From an uncultured Bacilli bacterium (lineage in GTDB: Bacteria; Bacillota_I; Bacilli_A; RF39; UBA660), in assembly GCA_947630195.1 (NCBI GenBank), contig CANRGQ010000002.1, positions 1 to 37,867 on the forward strand: DNA of 37,867 nt. The letters are read 5' to 3'. The notes beneath the pieces were generated by a model. That model worked only from the letters and a program-made list of their open reading frames with translations, had not been told where the DNA came from and ran no database searches. The position numbers and the translations under genes were made by a program. This document shows, in pieces, positions 1-7,441 of the stretch. Every line of letters begins with the position of its first letter. Position 1 is the stretch's first letter.

Positions 1-77
1 TTATGGGGTAAGGGGTCTTTTTGGCTTTTTTACAAAATCTTGTTTTTATTTATGTTTTTTTACAAGCAATAGCATAC

Positions 78-105
78 TTGACAAAAAAGCAAAACATTGT
101 ATAAT
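78..105 (+). promoter_or_regulatory. Promoter of the CFI-box protein gene
   Basis: TTGACA at 78-83 and TATAAT at 100-105 are separated by 16 bases, an almost perfect vegetative promoter. An AAGGGG ribosome binding site follows at 121-126. The bases before it (1-77) are T-rich and hold nothing I recognise. Confidence 0.85.
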
Positions 106-134
106 ATATATCGCTTTTGAAAGGGGATATTATT

Positions 135-737
135 ATGGCAACATTATGTTGTTCAAATTGTGATTGGTACGACCGAAACAGTACTCATTATATGAACTCT
201 GATATGCATAAATGTAAAAATAATGGGAGTTGGAGATGTCCAACTGATAGTTGTAAAGACCACTCGAGAGAAGAAGTTAAATCTACTTCTAGCAGTGGAG
301 AATTTAAACAATCAGGTTGTTATATTACTACTATGATATGTGATATTTTAGGATATAGTGATAACTGTGATATTTTACGTATCTTAAGATTATTTAGAGA
401 AAATATTTTAAAATGTGATTTTAAATACACTAATTTACTTTTACAATACGATATAGTTGGACCAGAAATTAGTAATCATTTAAAAAATATAGAAAATAAT
501 TATGATTATTCAAAAAAATTACTTGATAGTTTCTTAACTCCTTGTATTTATGCTATTAAAGAAGGCTATGTTGAAGAAGCGGTTAAAATTTATAAAAATA
601 TGGTCGAAACTTTATGTGAAACATTTAATATTGAACTTGTAAGCCCTAAAAGAGATATGGAATATGAGGCTCGTACTTTAGGTAGAGGAAGAAGATTAGT
701 AAGAAATTTTGGACCTTTAAAAAGTGCTCAAATTTAA
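135..737 (+). CDS. Zinc-ribbon plus CFI-box domain protein
   Basis: A 200-residue protein of unknown role. The ATG at 135 is preferred over an in-frame TTG at 117 because AAGGGG at 121-126 lies 8 bases before this ATG and downstream of the TTG. The N-terminus has Cys5, Cys6, Cys9, Cys27, Cys35, Cys40 and His43, which suggests a small metal-binding ribbon. After a Ser-rich linker comes a GCYITT segment at about 61-66 followed by an LRxFR-like helix; this resembles the CFI-box domain (C-aromatic-IATA followed by LRxFRD), which is widespread but has no known biochemistry. It is monocistronic, with its own promoter and a terminator whose stem holds its stop codon. The family call is from recognisable motif order only. 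Confidence 0.7.
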   Translation: MATLCCSNCDWYDRNSTHYMNSDMHKCKNNGSWRCPTDSCKDHSREEVKSTSSSGEFKQSGCYITTMICDILGYSDNCDILRILRLFRENILKCDFKYTNLLLQYDIVGPEISNHLKNIENNYDYSKKLLDSFLTPCIYAIKEGYVEEAVKIYKNMVETLCETFNIELVSPKRDMEYEARTLGRGRRLVRNFGPLKSAQI

Positions 738-749
738 GCACTTTTTTTC
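720..749. terminator. Bidirectional terminator with both stop codons inside
   Basis: AAAAGTGCT at 720-728 pairs with AGCACTTTT at 737-745 around an 8-base loop, with A and T runs on either side. It serves the plus gene ending at 737 and the minus gene ending at 734. The two genes overlap by 4 bases within the hairpin. Confidence 0.85.
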
Positions 750-1825
750 ATGTAATTTTCTTTTATATAATCAACTAGTAACTCACAAGAATTTTCTTTA
801 ATTAATTCTTTTTGTTTTGTTATCATTTTATTTTGTAATTTTTCATCTTTTAATAATTTTTTTAAGCAAGTTACAACTTCTTCAATATTTCTTGCTTTTA
901 AACTCATGCCATTTCTTTCAAAAAAGTTAGCATTGTAGTTTTCCACACCGGGAATGGGCATCATATGTATTAAAGGTTTATGAAGAGTTACGACTTCACT
1001 TGTCGTTAATCCTCCCGGTTTCGTAATAACCACTTTACTATGCTTCATATATTCACTCATATTTTTCGTAAACCCAACCACAATTAAATTAGGATTATCT
1101 ATTCTATCTAATATTCCTTTTAACTTTTCATTATTCCCACATATAACGACTAAATAATAGTCTTTGATTTCTTTTAAGATTTCATTAACTAAATTCTTCA
1201 TATTGCCAAACCCCATACTCCCAGAGGTAAGTAAAATATATTCTTTATCATGAGGAATATCAATTTTCTCATCCTTTAATCTAAAATTAGTGGATACCGG
1301 AATTCCAATTGGCAAAATAATATCTTTCGAAAATCCTTTTTTCACAAATTCACTCGTTAATTTCGCACTGGGAATTACAAAAGTATCGGGATTAGTTTCA
1401 TTCCAAAAAGGAATGCATTCATAATCAGTGGCTACATTGATAAATTTAACGTTTTCTTCTTTTTTTATTTCTGTTAATGCCATACTCGGAAATAAATGCG
1501 TACAAATTATTAAATCATAATCATTATCTTTAATATAATTACTTATTTTTTCTTTAGCCATTTTATTAAGTAAATACACGGGACTTATAATATTACTTTT
1601 ATTATAGATTTCCCCAATTTTATAAACGCCTTTAAAAATTGTCCCATTACCTTTCGTAGAGTCCAAATATAATTTTTCAATAATCCGGGCAATATTTTCA
1701 CCGACTAACTCTAAATAATTACACACATCAGCATGAATATCATTCATAATTAATTCTTCCGCAATATACTTAGCACAACTTGTATGACCCCCACCCGTAT
1801 TACATGTTAATATTAAAACTTTCAT
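734..1825 (-). CDS. Diacylglycerol glucosyltransferase / MGDG-synthase-like (GT28)
   Basis: A 363-residue glycosyltransferase of the UgtP/MGDG-synthase family, which transfers sugar from a UDP-sugar to diacylglycerol at the inner face of the membrane to make glycolipids and lipoteichoic-acid anchors. The N-terminus has the family's NTGGGHT loop (Gly11-His14). The C-terminal half has the GT28 sugar-nucleotide motif KPGGLTTSE followed by KPLI. Length matches the family. A GGGAG ribosome binding site lies 5-9 bases before the ATG, overlapping the end of the upstream membrane-protein gene, so the two are translationally close and probably one operon. The exact sugar and number of transfers cannot be told from sequence. 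Confidence 0.85.
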   Translation of the reverse strand: MKVLILTCNTGGGHTSCAKYIAEELIMNDIHADVCNYLELVGENIARIIEKLYLDSTKGNGTIFKGVYKIGEIYNKSNIISPVYLLNKMAKEKISNYIKDNDYDLIICTHLFPSMALTEIKKEENVKFINVATDYECIPFWNETNPDTFVIPSAKLTSEFVKKGFSKDIILPIGIPVSTNFRLKDEKIDIPHDKEYILLTSGSMGFGNMKNLVNEILKEIKDYYLVVICGNNEKLKGILDRIDNPNLIVVGFTKNMSEYMKHSKVVITKPGGLTTSEVVTLHKPLIHMMPIPGVENYNANFFERNGMSLKARNIEEVVTCLKKLLKDEKLQNKMITKQKELIKENSCELLVDYIKENYMKKSA

Positions 1826-1828
1826 AAA

Positions 1829-2455
1829 CTACTCCCAATTGTTTCCATACATATTTTTTAAATAATCACGATTGAATGTTTTGTCTAAGAATTTTTCAAA
1901 ACTATTATGAGGTTCAATTCCTTTATCGAAAGAATGGGCCCGCATTACCGCAAAAGCAGTTAAAATAATATCAAAGATTAAGAATATTATTAAAATTTTC
2001 ATAATAATATTACCCCATTTGGGATTTATTTTAGCAATAAACTTTTGCAGTAAAGGAAAAATATATTTAATATAAACAACCCCCAAAACACCCCACATTA
2101 AAGAATATTGTAAACAAATTCGACCATTTAAATTCATAAAGAATTTCGAATAATTCCAAGCCGGAAAACCGATTACTAATTCCATCCCCCAACTCATAAA
2201 GTATTCAAGTAATGAACAGCCAATAACCGAGATTAAAAATATTTCTAAAACATTAGCTTTTTGTTTTTTATAAAGCATTAGAGTTAAAAAACATGCCCCA
2301 AAGCCATAAATCGCATTAATAGGTCCTAAAACTAAAGCGGAATGGTTAAGAAGTAAATGGTCAATTACAATTGAACCTATGCCTTCAAAAATCCAACCAA
2401 ACACACTTCCTATAATAAAGATATAAAAATAATCATAAAATCTTAATTCCTTCAT
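1829..2455 (-). CDS. Membrane protein, PF06541-type (putative ABC permease)
   Basis: About 208 residues with roughly six hydrophobic segments. The pattern near the N-terminus (FGWIFEGI), then LGPINAIYGFGA, then LEYFMSWGMELVIG and W.Y.....NLNGRICL matches the 'putative ABC transporter permease' family PF06541, whose function is not established. The ATG at 2455 is preferred over an in-frame TTG at 2482. It sits 3 bases upstream of the glycosyltransferase gene, so a role in membrane-lipid handling is possible but is inference. Family match is good; the transporter label is only the name of the family. Confidence 0.7.
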   Translation of the reverse strand: MKELRFYDYFYIFIIGSVFGWIFEGIGSIVIDHLLLNHSALVLGPINAIYGFGACFLTLMLYKKQKANVLEIFLISVIGCSLLEYFMSWGMELVIGFPAWNYSKFFMNLNGRICLQYSLMWGVLGVVYIKYIFPLLQKFIAKINPKWGNIIMKILIIFLIFDIILTAFAVMRAHSFDKGIEPHNSFEKFLDKTFNRDYLKNMYGNNWE

Positions 2456-2527
2456 ATAACTCACTATTATAAAGTATAACAATTATTAAAATAAATTACA
2501 ATTAAATATTTAAATTTAGCCAAAATG

Positions 2528-2552
2528 TGATATAATATCTAGCACTAGGGGG
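2528..2552 (+). promoter_or_regulatory. Extended -10 promoter and RBS of the ClpX-like operon
   Basis: TGATATAAT at 2528-2536 is an extended -10 element without a good -35. AGGGGG at 2547-2552 is 8 bases before the ATG at 2561. Confidence 0.65.
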
Positions 2553-2560
2553 AAATTAAA

Positions 2561-4261
2561 ATGGAACATGATTATGAAGGATGTAGTAATTATATTCAAA
2601 GAGTAACAGATATATATGTCGCAATTAAAGATAAAATCATTAAAAAAACCTATACTTCACTAAAAATTCCTTATACTTTAACGGATAAGGATAAAGTAGC
2701 GGTAGCCTTTTTCTTAGGGGGTTTCTTTACTAACAGTAAAATTAAAGACTATTTATATGAAGCCAATGATGTTAATTTAAATAGACTAATGTCTTTTGCT
2801 TGTTTAGAACAACAAGAACTTAAAAAATTACCAAGTAAAGAAGATTATGATGTCGTTTATGCAAGTAGTAGTATGGTCTCTTTTTTTAGAGAAATGATTG
2901 TTAATATAGGCTCACAATATCGCATTAATAAAATTTGTCCGGAATTACTTTACTTATCTTTAAGTTTTACTAATTTTAGTGAAGCTAATTTCTATAATTT
3001 ACTTGCTCAAAAATGTGGCTTAAATTGTTTAACTTTTAGTAAACATTCCATATTTCGAAAATTAGAAGATTACTTAATAAAAAATGAATTTGTTATACCT
3101 TTAAGTGAACAAGAAAAAGAAAGATTTAAAGGCATACCGGAAAAGTTAATTGAAAAAACTAGTATACAACAACGAAGATATGATAAATATTTGAAAAAAA
3201 CAGTTGAAGATTTACCAGACCCAGAACTTTTACCTGTCAGTTTTTTAAGTAAAGATAAAAGTCATTTATGGCAAATCTTAGATGATATTTTAAAGAAATT
3301 TATTGGCCAAGAAGAAACAGTGGAAAATTTATTTTATAATATTGTTAATAATCAACAATTATCTACTTTATCCGAAATATCTGATGGGGAAAGATCAATT
3401 ATCTTCTTAGATGGCCCAACAGGTACAGGAAAAACAGCAATTACAAGAGAAATAACCCAAAAGTTAAATATTCCTTTTACTTCTACTTCCATTGTTAATT
3501 ATTCTTCAACCGGTTATGTCGGCGGAGATATTACCGATACTTTAGTCGATTTATATCATAAAGCAGGGGACAATGTCAGTTTAGCCCAAAGAGGTATTAT
3601 TGTTTTAGATGAACTTGATAAACTAGCTACTGGTAGTGATGGCTTAGAAATGAAAAAAGCAGTGCAACAACAACTTTTAGACTTCCTTGGGGGCGGTAAA
3701 TATATAGTTGATGTCGGAGAAAACTTATTTGATAAGAAAAAAATAGAATTTGATACCTCTAAAATTACTTTTGTCTGTCTTGGAGCTTTATCTACTTTAA
3801 GAGAAGAAAAACAAGATACCAAAAGAAGTTTAGGTTTTAGTACCGAATCAAAAGATGAAGATAAAACAAATTATAGTATTACTCCTGATGATTTAATTGG
3901 TATCGGCTTAGAAAGAGAATTAGTAGGAAGATTTAATACATACTTACATACTAATGACTATTCTAAAGAAGACTTAGTAAGAATTTTAAAGGAATCCTCA
4001 ATTAGTCCATTAATAGGATTAGAAAAATGGATTAAGATGAATGGTAAAACTTTAGAAATAGATGAAGATGCTTATGACGCTATTGCGGAACATGCTTATA
4101 ATTTAAATACAGGAGCTAGAAGCTTACAAACAGTTATAAATAATATTAGAACTTACTACATGAAAGAAGTTTTAAGAGGAGATAGTCCAATTGTGCATTT
4201 AAATAAAGATACCATTAATAAAATTAATGAAAACTCTATTAACAGAAGAGTTAGAGGCTAA
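2561..4261 (+). CDS. ClpX-like AAA+ unfoldase with novel N-terminal region
   Basis: A 566-residue protein. From about residue 250 to the end it follows ClpX: Walker A GPTGTGKT at 285-292, pore-loop GYVG shortly after, Walker B IIVLDELDKL with Asp350/Glu351, an LGF tripeptide at 424-426 where ClpX has its IGF loop for docking to ClpP, a VGRF arginine-finger region, and a GARSL sensor-2 motif. What is missing is the ClpX N-terminal Cys4 zinc domain. In its place are about 250 mostly helical residues I do not recognise. This makes it a ClpX paralogue and not the housekeeping ClpX; it may recognise different substrates and still feed ClpP. It is followed 2 bases later by a 114-residue gene in the same transcript. 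The AAA+ call is firm; the ClpP partnership is inference. Confidence 0.85.
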   Translation: MEHDYEGCSNYIQRVTDIYVAIKDKIIKKTYTSLKIPYTLTDKDKVAVAFFLGGFFTNSKIKDYLYEANDVNLNRLMSFACLEQQELKKLPSKEDYDVVYASSSMVSFFREMIVNIGSQYRINKICPELLYLSLSFTNFSEANFYNLLAQKCGLNCLTFSKHSIFRKLEDYLIKNEFVIPLSEQEKERFKGIPEKLIEKTSIQQRRYDKYLKKTVEDLPDPELLPVSFLSKDKSHLWQILDDILKKFIGQEETVENLFYNIVNNQQLSTLSEISDGERSIIFLDGPTGTGKTAITREITQKLNIPFTSTSIVNYSSTGYVGGDITDTLVDLYHKAGDNVSLAQRGIIVLDELDKLATGSDGLEMKKAVQQQLLDFLGGGKYIVDVGENLFDKKKIEFDTSKITFVCLGALSTLREEKQDTKRSLGFSTESKDEDKTNYSITPDDLIGIGLERELVGRFNTYLHTNDYSKEDLVRILKESSISPLIGLEKWIKMNGKTLEIDEDAYDAIAEHAYNLNTGARSLQTVINNIRTYYMKEVLRGDSPIVHLNKDTINKINENSINRRVRG

Positions 4262-4263
4262 TT

Positions 4264-4608
4264 ATGAATTATGAATATAATGGTAATTTAGAAGAAAATG
4301 AAAGAATTAACCAAGTAGCTAAAGAAATAATTTCAAAATATCCTTTTATTAGTTTAAATAACGCCATTAAAGCCTCATCATTAGAAGGTAAAATAGATAA
4401 AGAAGTATCAATTACTGATAAATTAAATAGACTATATAATATTATGTTAGTTAGTAGTAATAATAAAGATATAGTTATGCTTATTTTTAAAGATTATTTA
4501 AATTTATTAAAAAATAATAATATTGATAATAAATATTATTATTTATCTCAAAGTATTAATGAATATCTATATAATTATAGTGATTTCCCTATAATTAGTG
4601 ATTTTTAA
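4264..4608 (+). CDS. Small unknown protein, operon partner of the ClpX-like gene
   Basis: A 114-residue, Asn/Tyr/Lys-rich, probably helical protein that I do not recognise. It starts 2 bases after the stop of the ClpX-like gene and ends at an intrinsic terminator, so it is transcribed only with that gene. No signal peptide, membrane segment or Cys cluster is visible. An adaptor or substrate role for the unfoldase is a reasonable guess from position alone. Confidence 0.6.
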   Translation: MNYEYNGNLEENERINQVAKEIISKYPFISLNNAIKASSLEGKIDKEVSITDKLNRLYNIMLVSSNNKDIVMLIFKDYLNLLKNNNIDNKYYYLSQSINEYLYNYSDFPIISDF

Positions 4609-4634
4609 AAGAAGATAGTGTTTATCTTCTTTTT
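4608..4634 (+). terminator. Terminator of the ClpX-like operon
   Basis: AAAGAAGATA at 4608-4617 pairs with TATCTTCTTT at 4623-4632, closing a 5-base loop, followed by Ts. The stop codon overlaps the start of the stem. Confidence 0.8.
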
Positions 4635-4673
4635 AGTTTAATACTCTATCCATATTATACATCAATTAATCAT

Positions 4674-4958
4674 TTATTTATTAAATAATTCACTATGACT
4701 ACCAGTAGCCACTAATAAAAGATTATTCATGCTTTCTTCATATTGATAAATTAATAACCAATCAGATTCTATATGACACTCCCGACAATTCTTATAATAT
4801 CTATCATCTATTAACTTATGGTCTTTATAATTTGGTTCTAATATTTTTTTATCTGCTAATTTATCAATAACTTTTTTTAATTTATCTAGATTTTTGCCTT
4901 GTCTTCCAACTTTCTTATATTGTTTTTTAAAATTAGAAGATAATACAATTTTTAACAT
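4674..4958 (-). CDS. yafQ: YafQ-type mRNA interferase toxin
   Basis: A 94-residue RelE-superfamily toxin, expected to cut mRNA in the ribosomal A site. The residues that matter in E. coli YafQ are present in register: His47, His62, Asp66, Trp67, His88 and Phe92 (motifs KDHKL, ECHIESDW and GSHSELF). Length is that of YafQ. Its ATG shares one base with the antitoxin stop codon (TAATG), giving the usual antitoxin-then-toxin coupling. All catalytic positions are intact, so the toxin is probably active. Symbol is by family similarity. Confidence 0.88.
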   Translation of the reverse strand: MLKIVLSSNFKKQYKKVGRQGKNLDKLKKVIDKLADKKILEPNYKDHKLIDDRYYKNCRECHIESDWLLIYQYEESMNNLLLVATGSHSELFNK

Positions 4959-5248
4959 TAGTTATCTAAATAATCAAATAACTCCTTAGTTGTTTCAAAA
5001 CTAGGAAGTTCTTTCTTTCCATTTTTGTAATCTTCCATTTCTCGTAAAGATTCTAATAATTCTTTACTAGGTTTTGGAGCCATAGTTGGCTTAAATGCCA
5101 AACCTTGTTCTCTCTCGCATTGTCTTAAAAACATATTAATTGCAGAGTTAGTAGTAGTTCCAAGTTTTTTAAATAATTCATCAACGCTTTTCTTTAAATC
5201 TTTATCAATTCTAATAGTCATATTAGTAGTATTAGATATCGTACTCAT
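4958..5248 (-). CDS. dinJ: RelB/DinJ-family antitoxin
   Basis: A 96-residue antitoxin with an N-terminal ribbon-helix-helix (MTIRIDKDLKK, then LGTTTNSAINMFLRQ) and an acidic C-terminal tail expected to wrap the toxin. The ATG at 5248 is chosen because AAGGGAAGTG lies just upstream; an extension to 5302 would run through the promoter. RHH antitoxins of this family normally repress their own operon, and the tandem repeats upstream are the obvious candidate operator. Confidence 0.85.
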   Translation of the reverse strand: MSTISNTTNMTIRIDKDLKKSVDELFKKLGTTTNSAINMFLRQCEREQGLAFKPTMAPKPSKELLESLREMEDYKNGKKELPSFETTKELFDYLDN

Positions 5249-5267
5249 AAATATCACTTCCCTTTTA

Positions 5268-5296
5268 ATAATACTATATTTGTTACTATAAATCAA
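5268..5296 (-). promoter_or_regulatory. Promoter of the toxin-antitoxin operon
   Basis: On the minus strand TTGATT (5291-5296) and TATTAT (5268-5273) are separated by 17 bases and lie just upstream of the antitoxin ribosome binding site. Confidence 0.6.
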
Positions 5297-5297
5297 G

Positions 5298-5330
5298 TGC
5301 AATGTATTTGCAATATATTTGCAATTATAT
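5298..5330. repeat. Three tandem 11-bp repeats beside the TA promoter
   Basis: TGCAATGTATT, TGCAATATATT and TGCAATTATAT follow each other without a gap at 5298-5308, 5309-5319 and 5320-5330. The period is about one helical turn. They begin 2 bases from the -35 box of the toxin-antitoxin promoter, so they may be an operator for the antitoxin complex or another regulator. Confidence 0.7.
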
Positions 5331-5557
5331 TGTATGTAGTATTTTTAAAATTATACATTATTAATAAACAAAGTGTTGGATAAATAATTAAATTTTATAT
5401 AATATAGATAGGAAACACAGAAATTACTTCCTGTGTTAGTCATTTATTTTAAACTAACATTTAACAAAAAGTCCATAGGAAATTTTGACAAGTTTTGTCG
5501 TATTTTATCAAATACTATTATATATTTTACCAATTTTAATTATTTGGAAATTAAACT
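5331..5557. other. Intergenic region with small inverted repeats
   Basis: No gene of credible length is visible. Three small dyads stand out: AACACAG (5414-5420) with CTGTGTT (5431-5437), GTTAGT with ACTAAC between 5435 and 5458, and GACAA/TTGTC around 5487-5499. None is followed by a T run on the plus strand. A TTGACA at 5485-5490 has no matching -10. Confidence 0.4.
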
Positions 5558-5590
5558 AAAAAAAGTATAATTATTTAACTATACCTTTTT
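5558..5590 (-). terminator. Terminator of the lgt-trxB operon
   Basis: On the minus strand AAAAAGGTATA (5580-5590) pairs with TATACTTTTT (5560-5569), with one G bulge, followed by Ts. It starts 4 bases after the trxB stop. Confidence 0.7.
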
Positions 5591-5593
5591 GTT

Positions 5594-6484
5594 TTAATTA
5601 TTAATTTTTATAATATTACTTACAGCATTTATGGCATCACTCGCGGCCGTTACTAATTGGTAAATATCTTTTTTAATAACATCACCAATAGCATATATTC
5701 CATCTATTTCGGTCATAAAGTGTTCATCTACTTTAACATAACCTTGTTCATCTAAAATATTTAAACTTTGTAAGTAATCTGTATTAGGTTTATATCCAAT
5801 ATAAATGAATACTCCAGATACTTCTAATGTTTTTTCATTATCTAAAGTAATACTTTCTATTTTACCATCATTTTCATGATATTCTTTAATATTAACATTA
5901 TAGATAATTTCCATATTATCTTTTTCTTTGACTTTTTTCTCAAGTATCTTTTCCCCTTTAAATTTATCTTTTCTATTTAATAGATATACTTTATGACAAA
6001 CATTGGCAAGATACAATGATTCTTGTAAAGCACTACTACCAGATCCTACTACAGCAACATCTTTATCTTTATAGAAGGCTCCATCACAAGTAGCACAGGT
6101 ACTTATTCCCCTTCCAAGTAAATCTTTTTCATTATCTAGTCCTAAATATTTAGGCTTAGTACCTGTGGCAATAATTACTTTTTGAGCCTCATATTCACCC
6201 TTATCCGTAACTACTATTTTTTTATCATTTTCCACTCTTATTTCACTTACAGTTTCAAACTTATAAGGAATTTCTAAATCTTTAACTTGATCAAATAAAA
6301 GATTAGCAAATTCTCCTCCTTTAATATTTATAAGTCCTGGATAATTACTAACTTTTTCAATATTATTAAGCATACCTCCTGGCATACCTTTATCTAATAT
6401 TAAAACATTTAAATTACCTCTTTTAGCATAGATACCAGCAGTAACACCCCCAATACCCATTCCTACTATTATTAAATCGTACAT
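5594..6484 (-). CDS. trxB: Thioredoxin reductase (TrxB-type flavoprotein)
   Basis: A 296-residue FAD/NADPH enzyme that passes electrons to thioredoxin. Near the N-terminus is the dinucleotide-binding VGMGIGGVTAG; the redox-active CATC is at Cys130-Cys133; the NADPH-binding VVGSGSSA follows; and the C-terminal GIYAIGDV is the FAD-contact motif. The NADPH 2'-phosphate segment reads NRKDKFK instead of the usual HRRDxFR, a mild deviation. AAAGGAGG precedes the ATG. It lies 11 bases after lgt in the same direction, so the two form an operon. Related flavoproteins with other electron acceptors cannot be excluded. Confidence 0.88.
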   Translation of the reverse strand: MYDLIIVGMGIGGVTAGIYAKRGNLNVLILDKGMPGGMLNNIEKVSNYPGLINIKGGEFANLLFDQVKDLEIPYKFETVSEIRVENDKKIVVTDKGEYEAQKVIIATGTKPKYLGLDNEKDLLGRGISTCATCDGAFYKDKDVAVVGSGSSALQESLYLANVCHKVYLLNRKDKFKGEKILEKKVKEKDNMEIIYNVNIKEYHENDGKIESITLDNEKTLEVSGVFIYIGYKPNTDYLQSLNILDEQGYVKVDEHFMTEIDGIYAIGDVIKKDIYQLVTAASDAINAVSNIIKINN

Positions 6485-6495
6485 AAAATCCTCCT

Positions 6496-7308
6496 TTAAA
6501 ACATTATAGGTTTATTTTCCCCTTCATTATATAAATCTTCAAACTTACCTTTTCTTGATAACACAATAAATATTATTAACCCTACTAAGAATAAAATAAT
6601 CGAAACTATTTGGGCTGCTCTAAAACCGCCAAGCATTAAAGAATCTGTTCTTAAAGCCTCAATAAAGAAACGCCCTACTGAATAATACATCATATAGATA
6701 CAAGTAAGTTGTCCTCTTTTTAAATATTTTATTCTTCTTACAAAAAGTAAAATAATAAAACCTATTAAACAATAAATACTTTCATATAAAAAGGTAGGAT
6801 GATAATAAACATTACCAATTTTCATACCTTCAATTATCTTTTCCGGAATATGTAATTCTTTTAAATGATAATAAGTCGTAGCTACTCCATGGGCTTCTCC
6901 ATTAAAGAAGTTACCCCATCTTCCTATAGCTTGGGCTAAAAGTAAAGGAACAACTGTCATATCTGTTACTTTAAAAGGATTAATATTATATCTCTTACAA
7001 TAAATGATAAGAGTAATAAGTCCTCCAATTAAACCACCATGAATAGCAAGTCCACCTTCCCATATTTTAAAGACATCGAGTAGATTATCTTTATATAAAG
7101 AGAAATTAAAGACACAATAATAAATTCTTGCCGAAATTAACCCAAAGATAATAACCCAAAAAGCTAAATTAAATAAAAAGTCTTTAGGAATATTAAATCT
7201 TCTACCCTCTTTTATTAAAAGTAATATGGCTACAAGCATGGCTACTAATAATAAAAGAGAATACCATCTAACTTCAAAACTACCAATTGTAAATGCCACT
7301 GGGTTCAT
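6496..7308 (-). CDS. lgt: Prolipoprotein diacylglyceryl transferase
   Basis: A 270-residue polytopic membrane enzyme that moves diacylglycerol from phosphatidylglycerol to the lipobox cysteine of prolipoproteins. The family signature GRWGNFFNGEAHG is present, as is the IHGGLIGG histidine motif, with about seven membrane segments. The start at 7308 is preferred because GGAGAGTGGAGAT stands directly before this ATG; longer in-frame extensions run into the uvrA terminator hairpin. A cyclophilin-type lipoprotein at 13.6 kb is a likely substrate. Confidence 0.93.
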   Translation of the reverse strand: MNPVAFTIGSFEVRWYSLLLLVAMLVAILLLIKEGRRFNIPKDFLFNLAFWVIIFGLISARIYYCVFNFSLYKDNLLDVFKIWEGGLAIHGGLIGGLITLIIYCKRYNINPFKVTDMTVVPLLLAQAIGRWGNFFNGEAHGVATTYYHLKELHIPEKIIEGMKIGNVYYHPTFLYESIYCLIGFIILLFVRRIKYLKRGQLTCIYMMYYSVGRFFIEALRTDSLMLGGFRAAQIVSIILFLVGLIIFIVLSRKGKFEDLYNEGENKPIMF

Positions 7309-7366
7309 ATCTCCACTCTCCAATATTAATTTTATCATAAAAAAGATTCTATTACTAGAAATCTTT

Positions 7367-7423
7367 TTAAAAAACACAATGTACCACATAAGTTAAGTTT
7401 GTGTGGTACATTGTGTTAAAATT
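7367..7423. terminator. Long-stem terminator after uvrA
   Basis: AACACAATGTACCACA at 7373-7388 pairs perfectly over 16 bp with the sequence at 7402-7417, leaving a 13-base loop. A-rich and T-rich flanks on both sides allow termination in either direction. In this genome most terminator stems are 8-12 bp, so this is unusually strong. Confidence 0.85.
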
Positions 7424-7441
7424 TTTTTTACAATTAGCTTT

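Noticed and set aside
117..134. TTG start giving a six-codon N-terminal extension of the first gene
   Set aside because: The AAGGGG ribosome binding site lies inside this extension and is correctly spaced for the ATG at 135.
5298..5330. CRISPR or plasmid-type replication origin
   Set aside because: Three 11-base units without spacers do not make a CRISPR array, and no replication protein or DnaA boxes are near.
4674..5593. Insertion sequence or prophage edge around the toxin-antitoxin pair
   Set aside because: No transposase, integrase, terminal inverted repeats or target duplication is visible.
7309..7389. Longer N-terminus for Lgt
   Set aside because: It would run through a terminator arm and a hairpin, while a strong GGAG site stands directly before the ATG at 7308.
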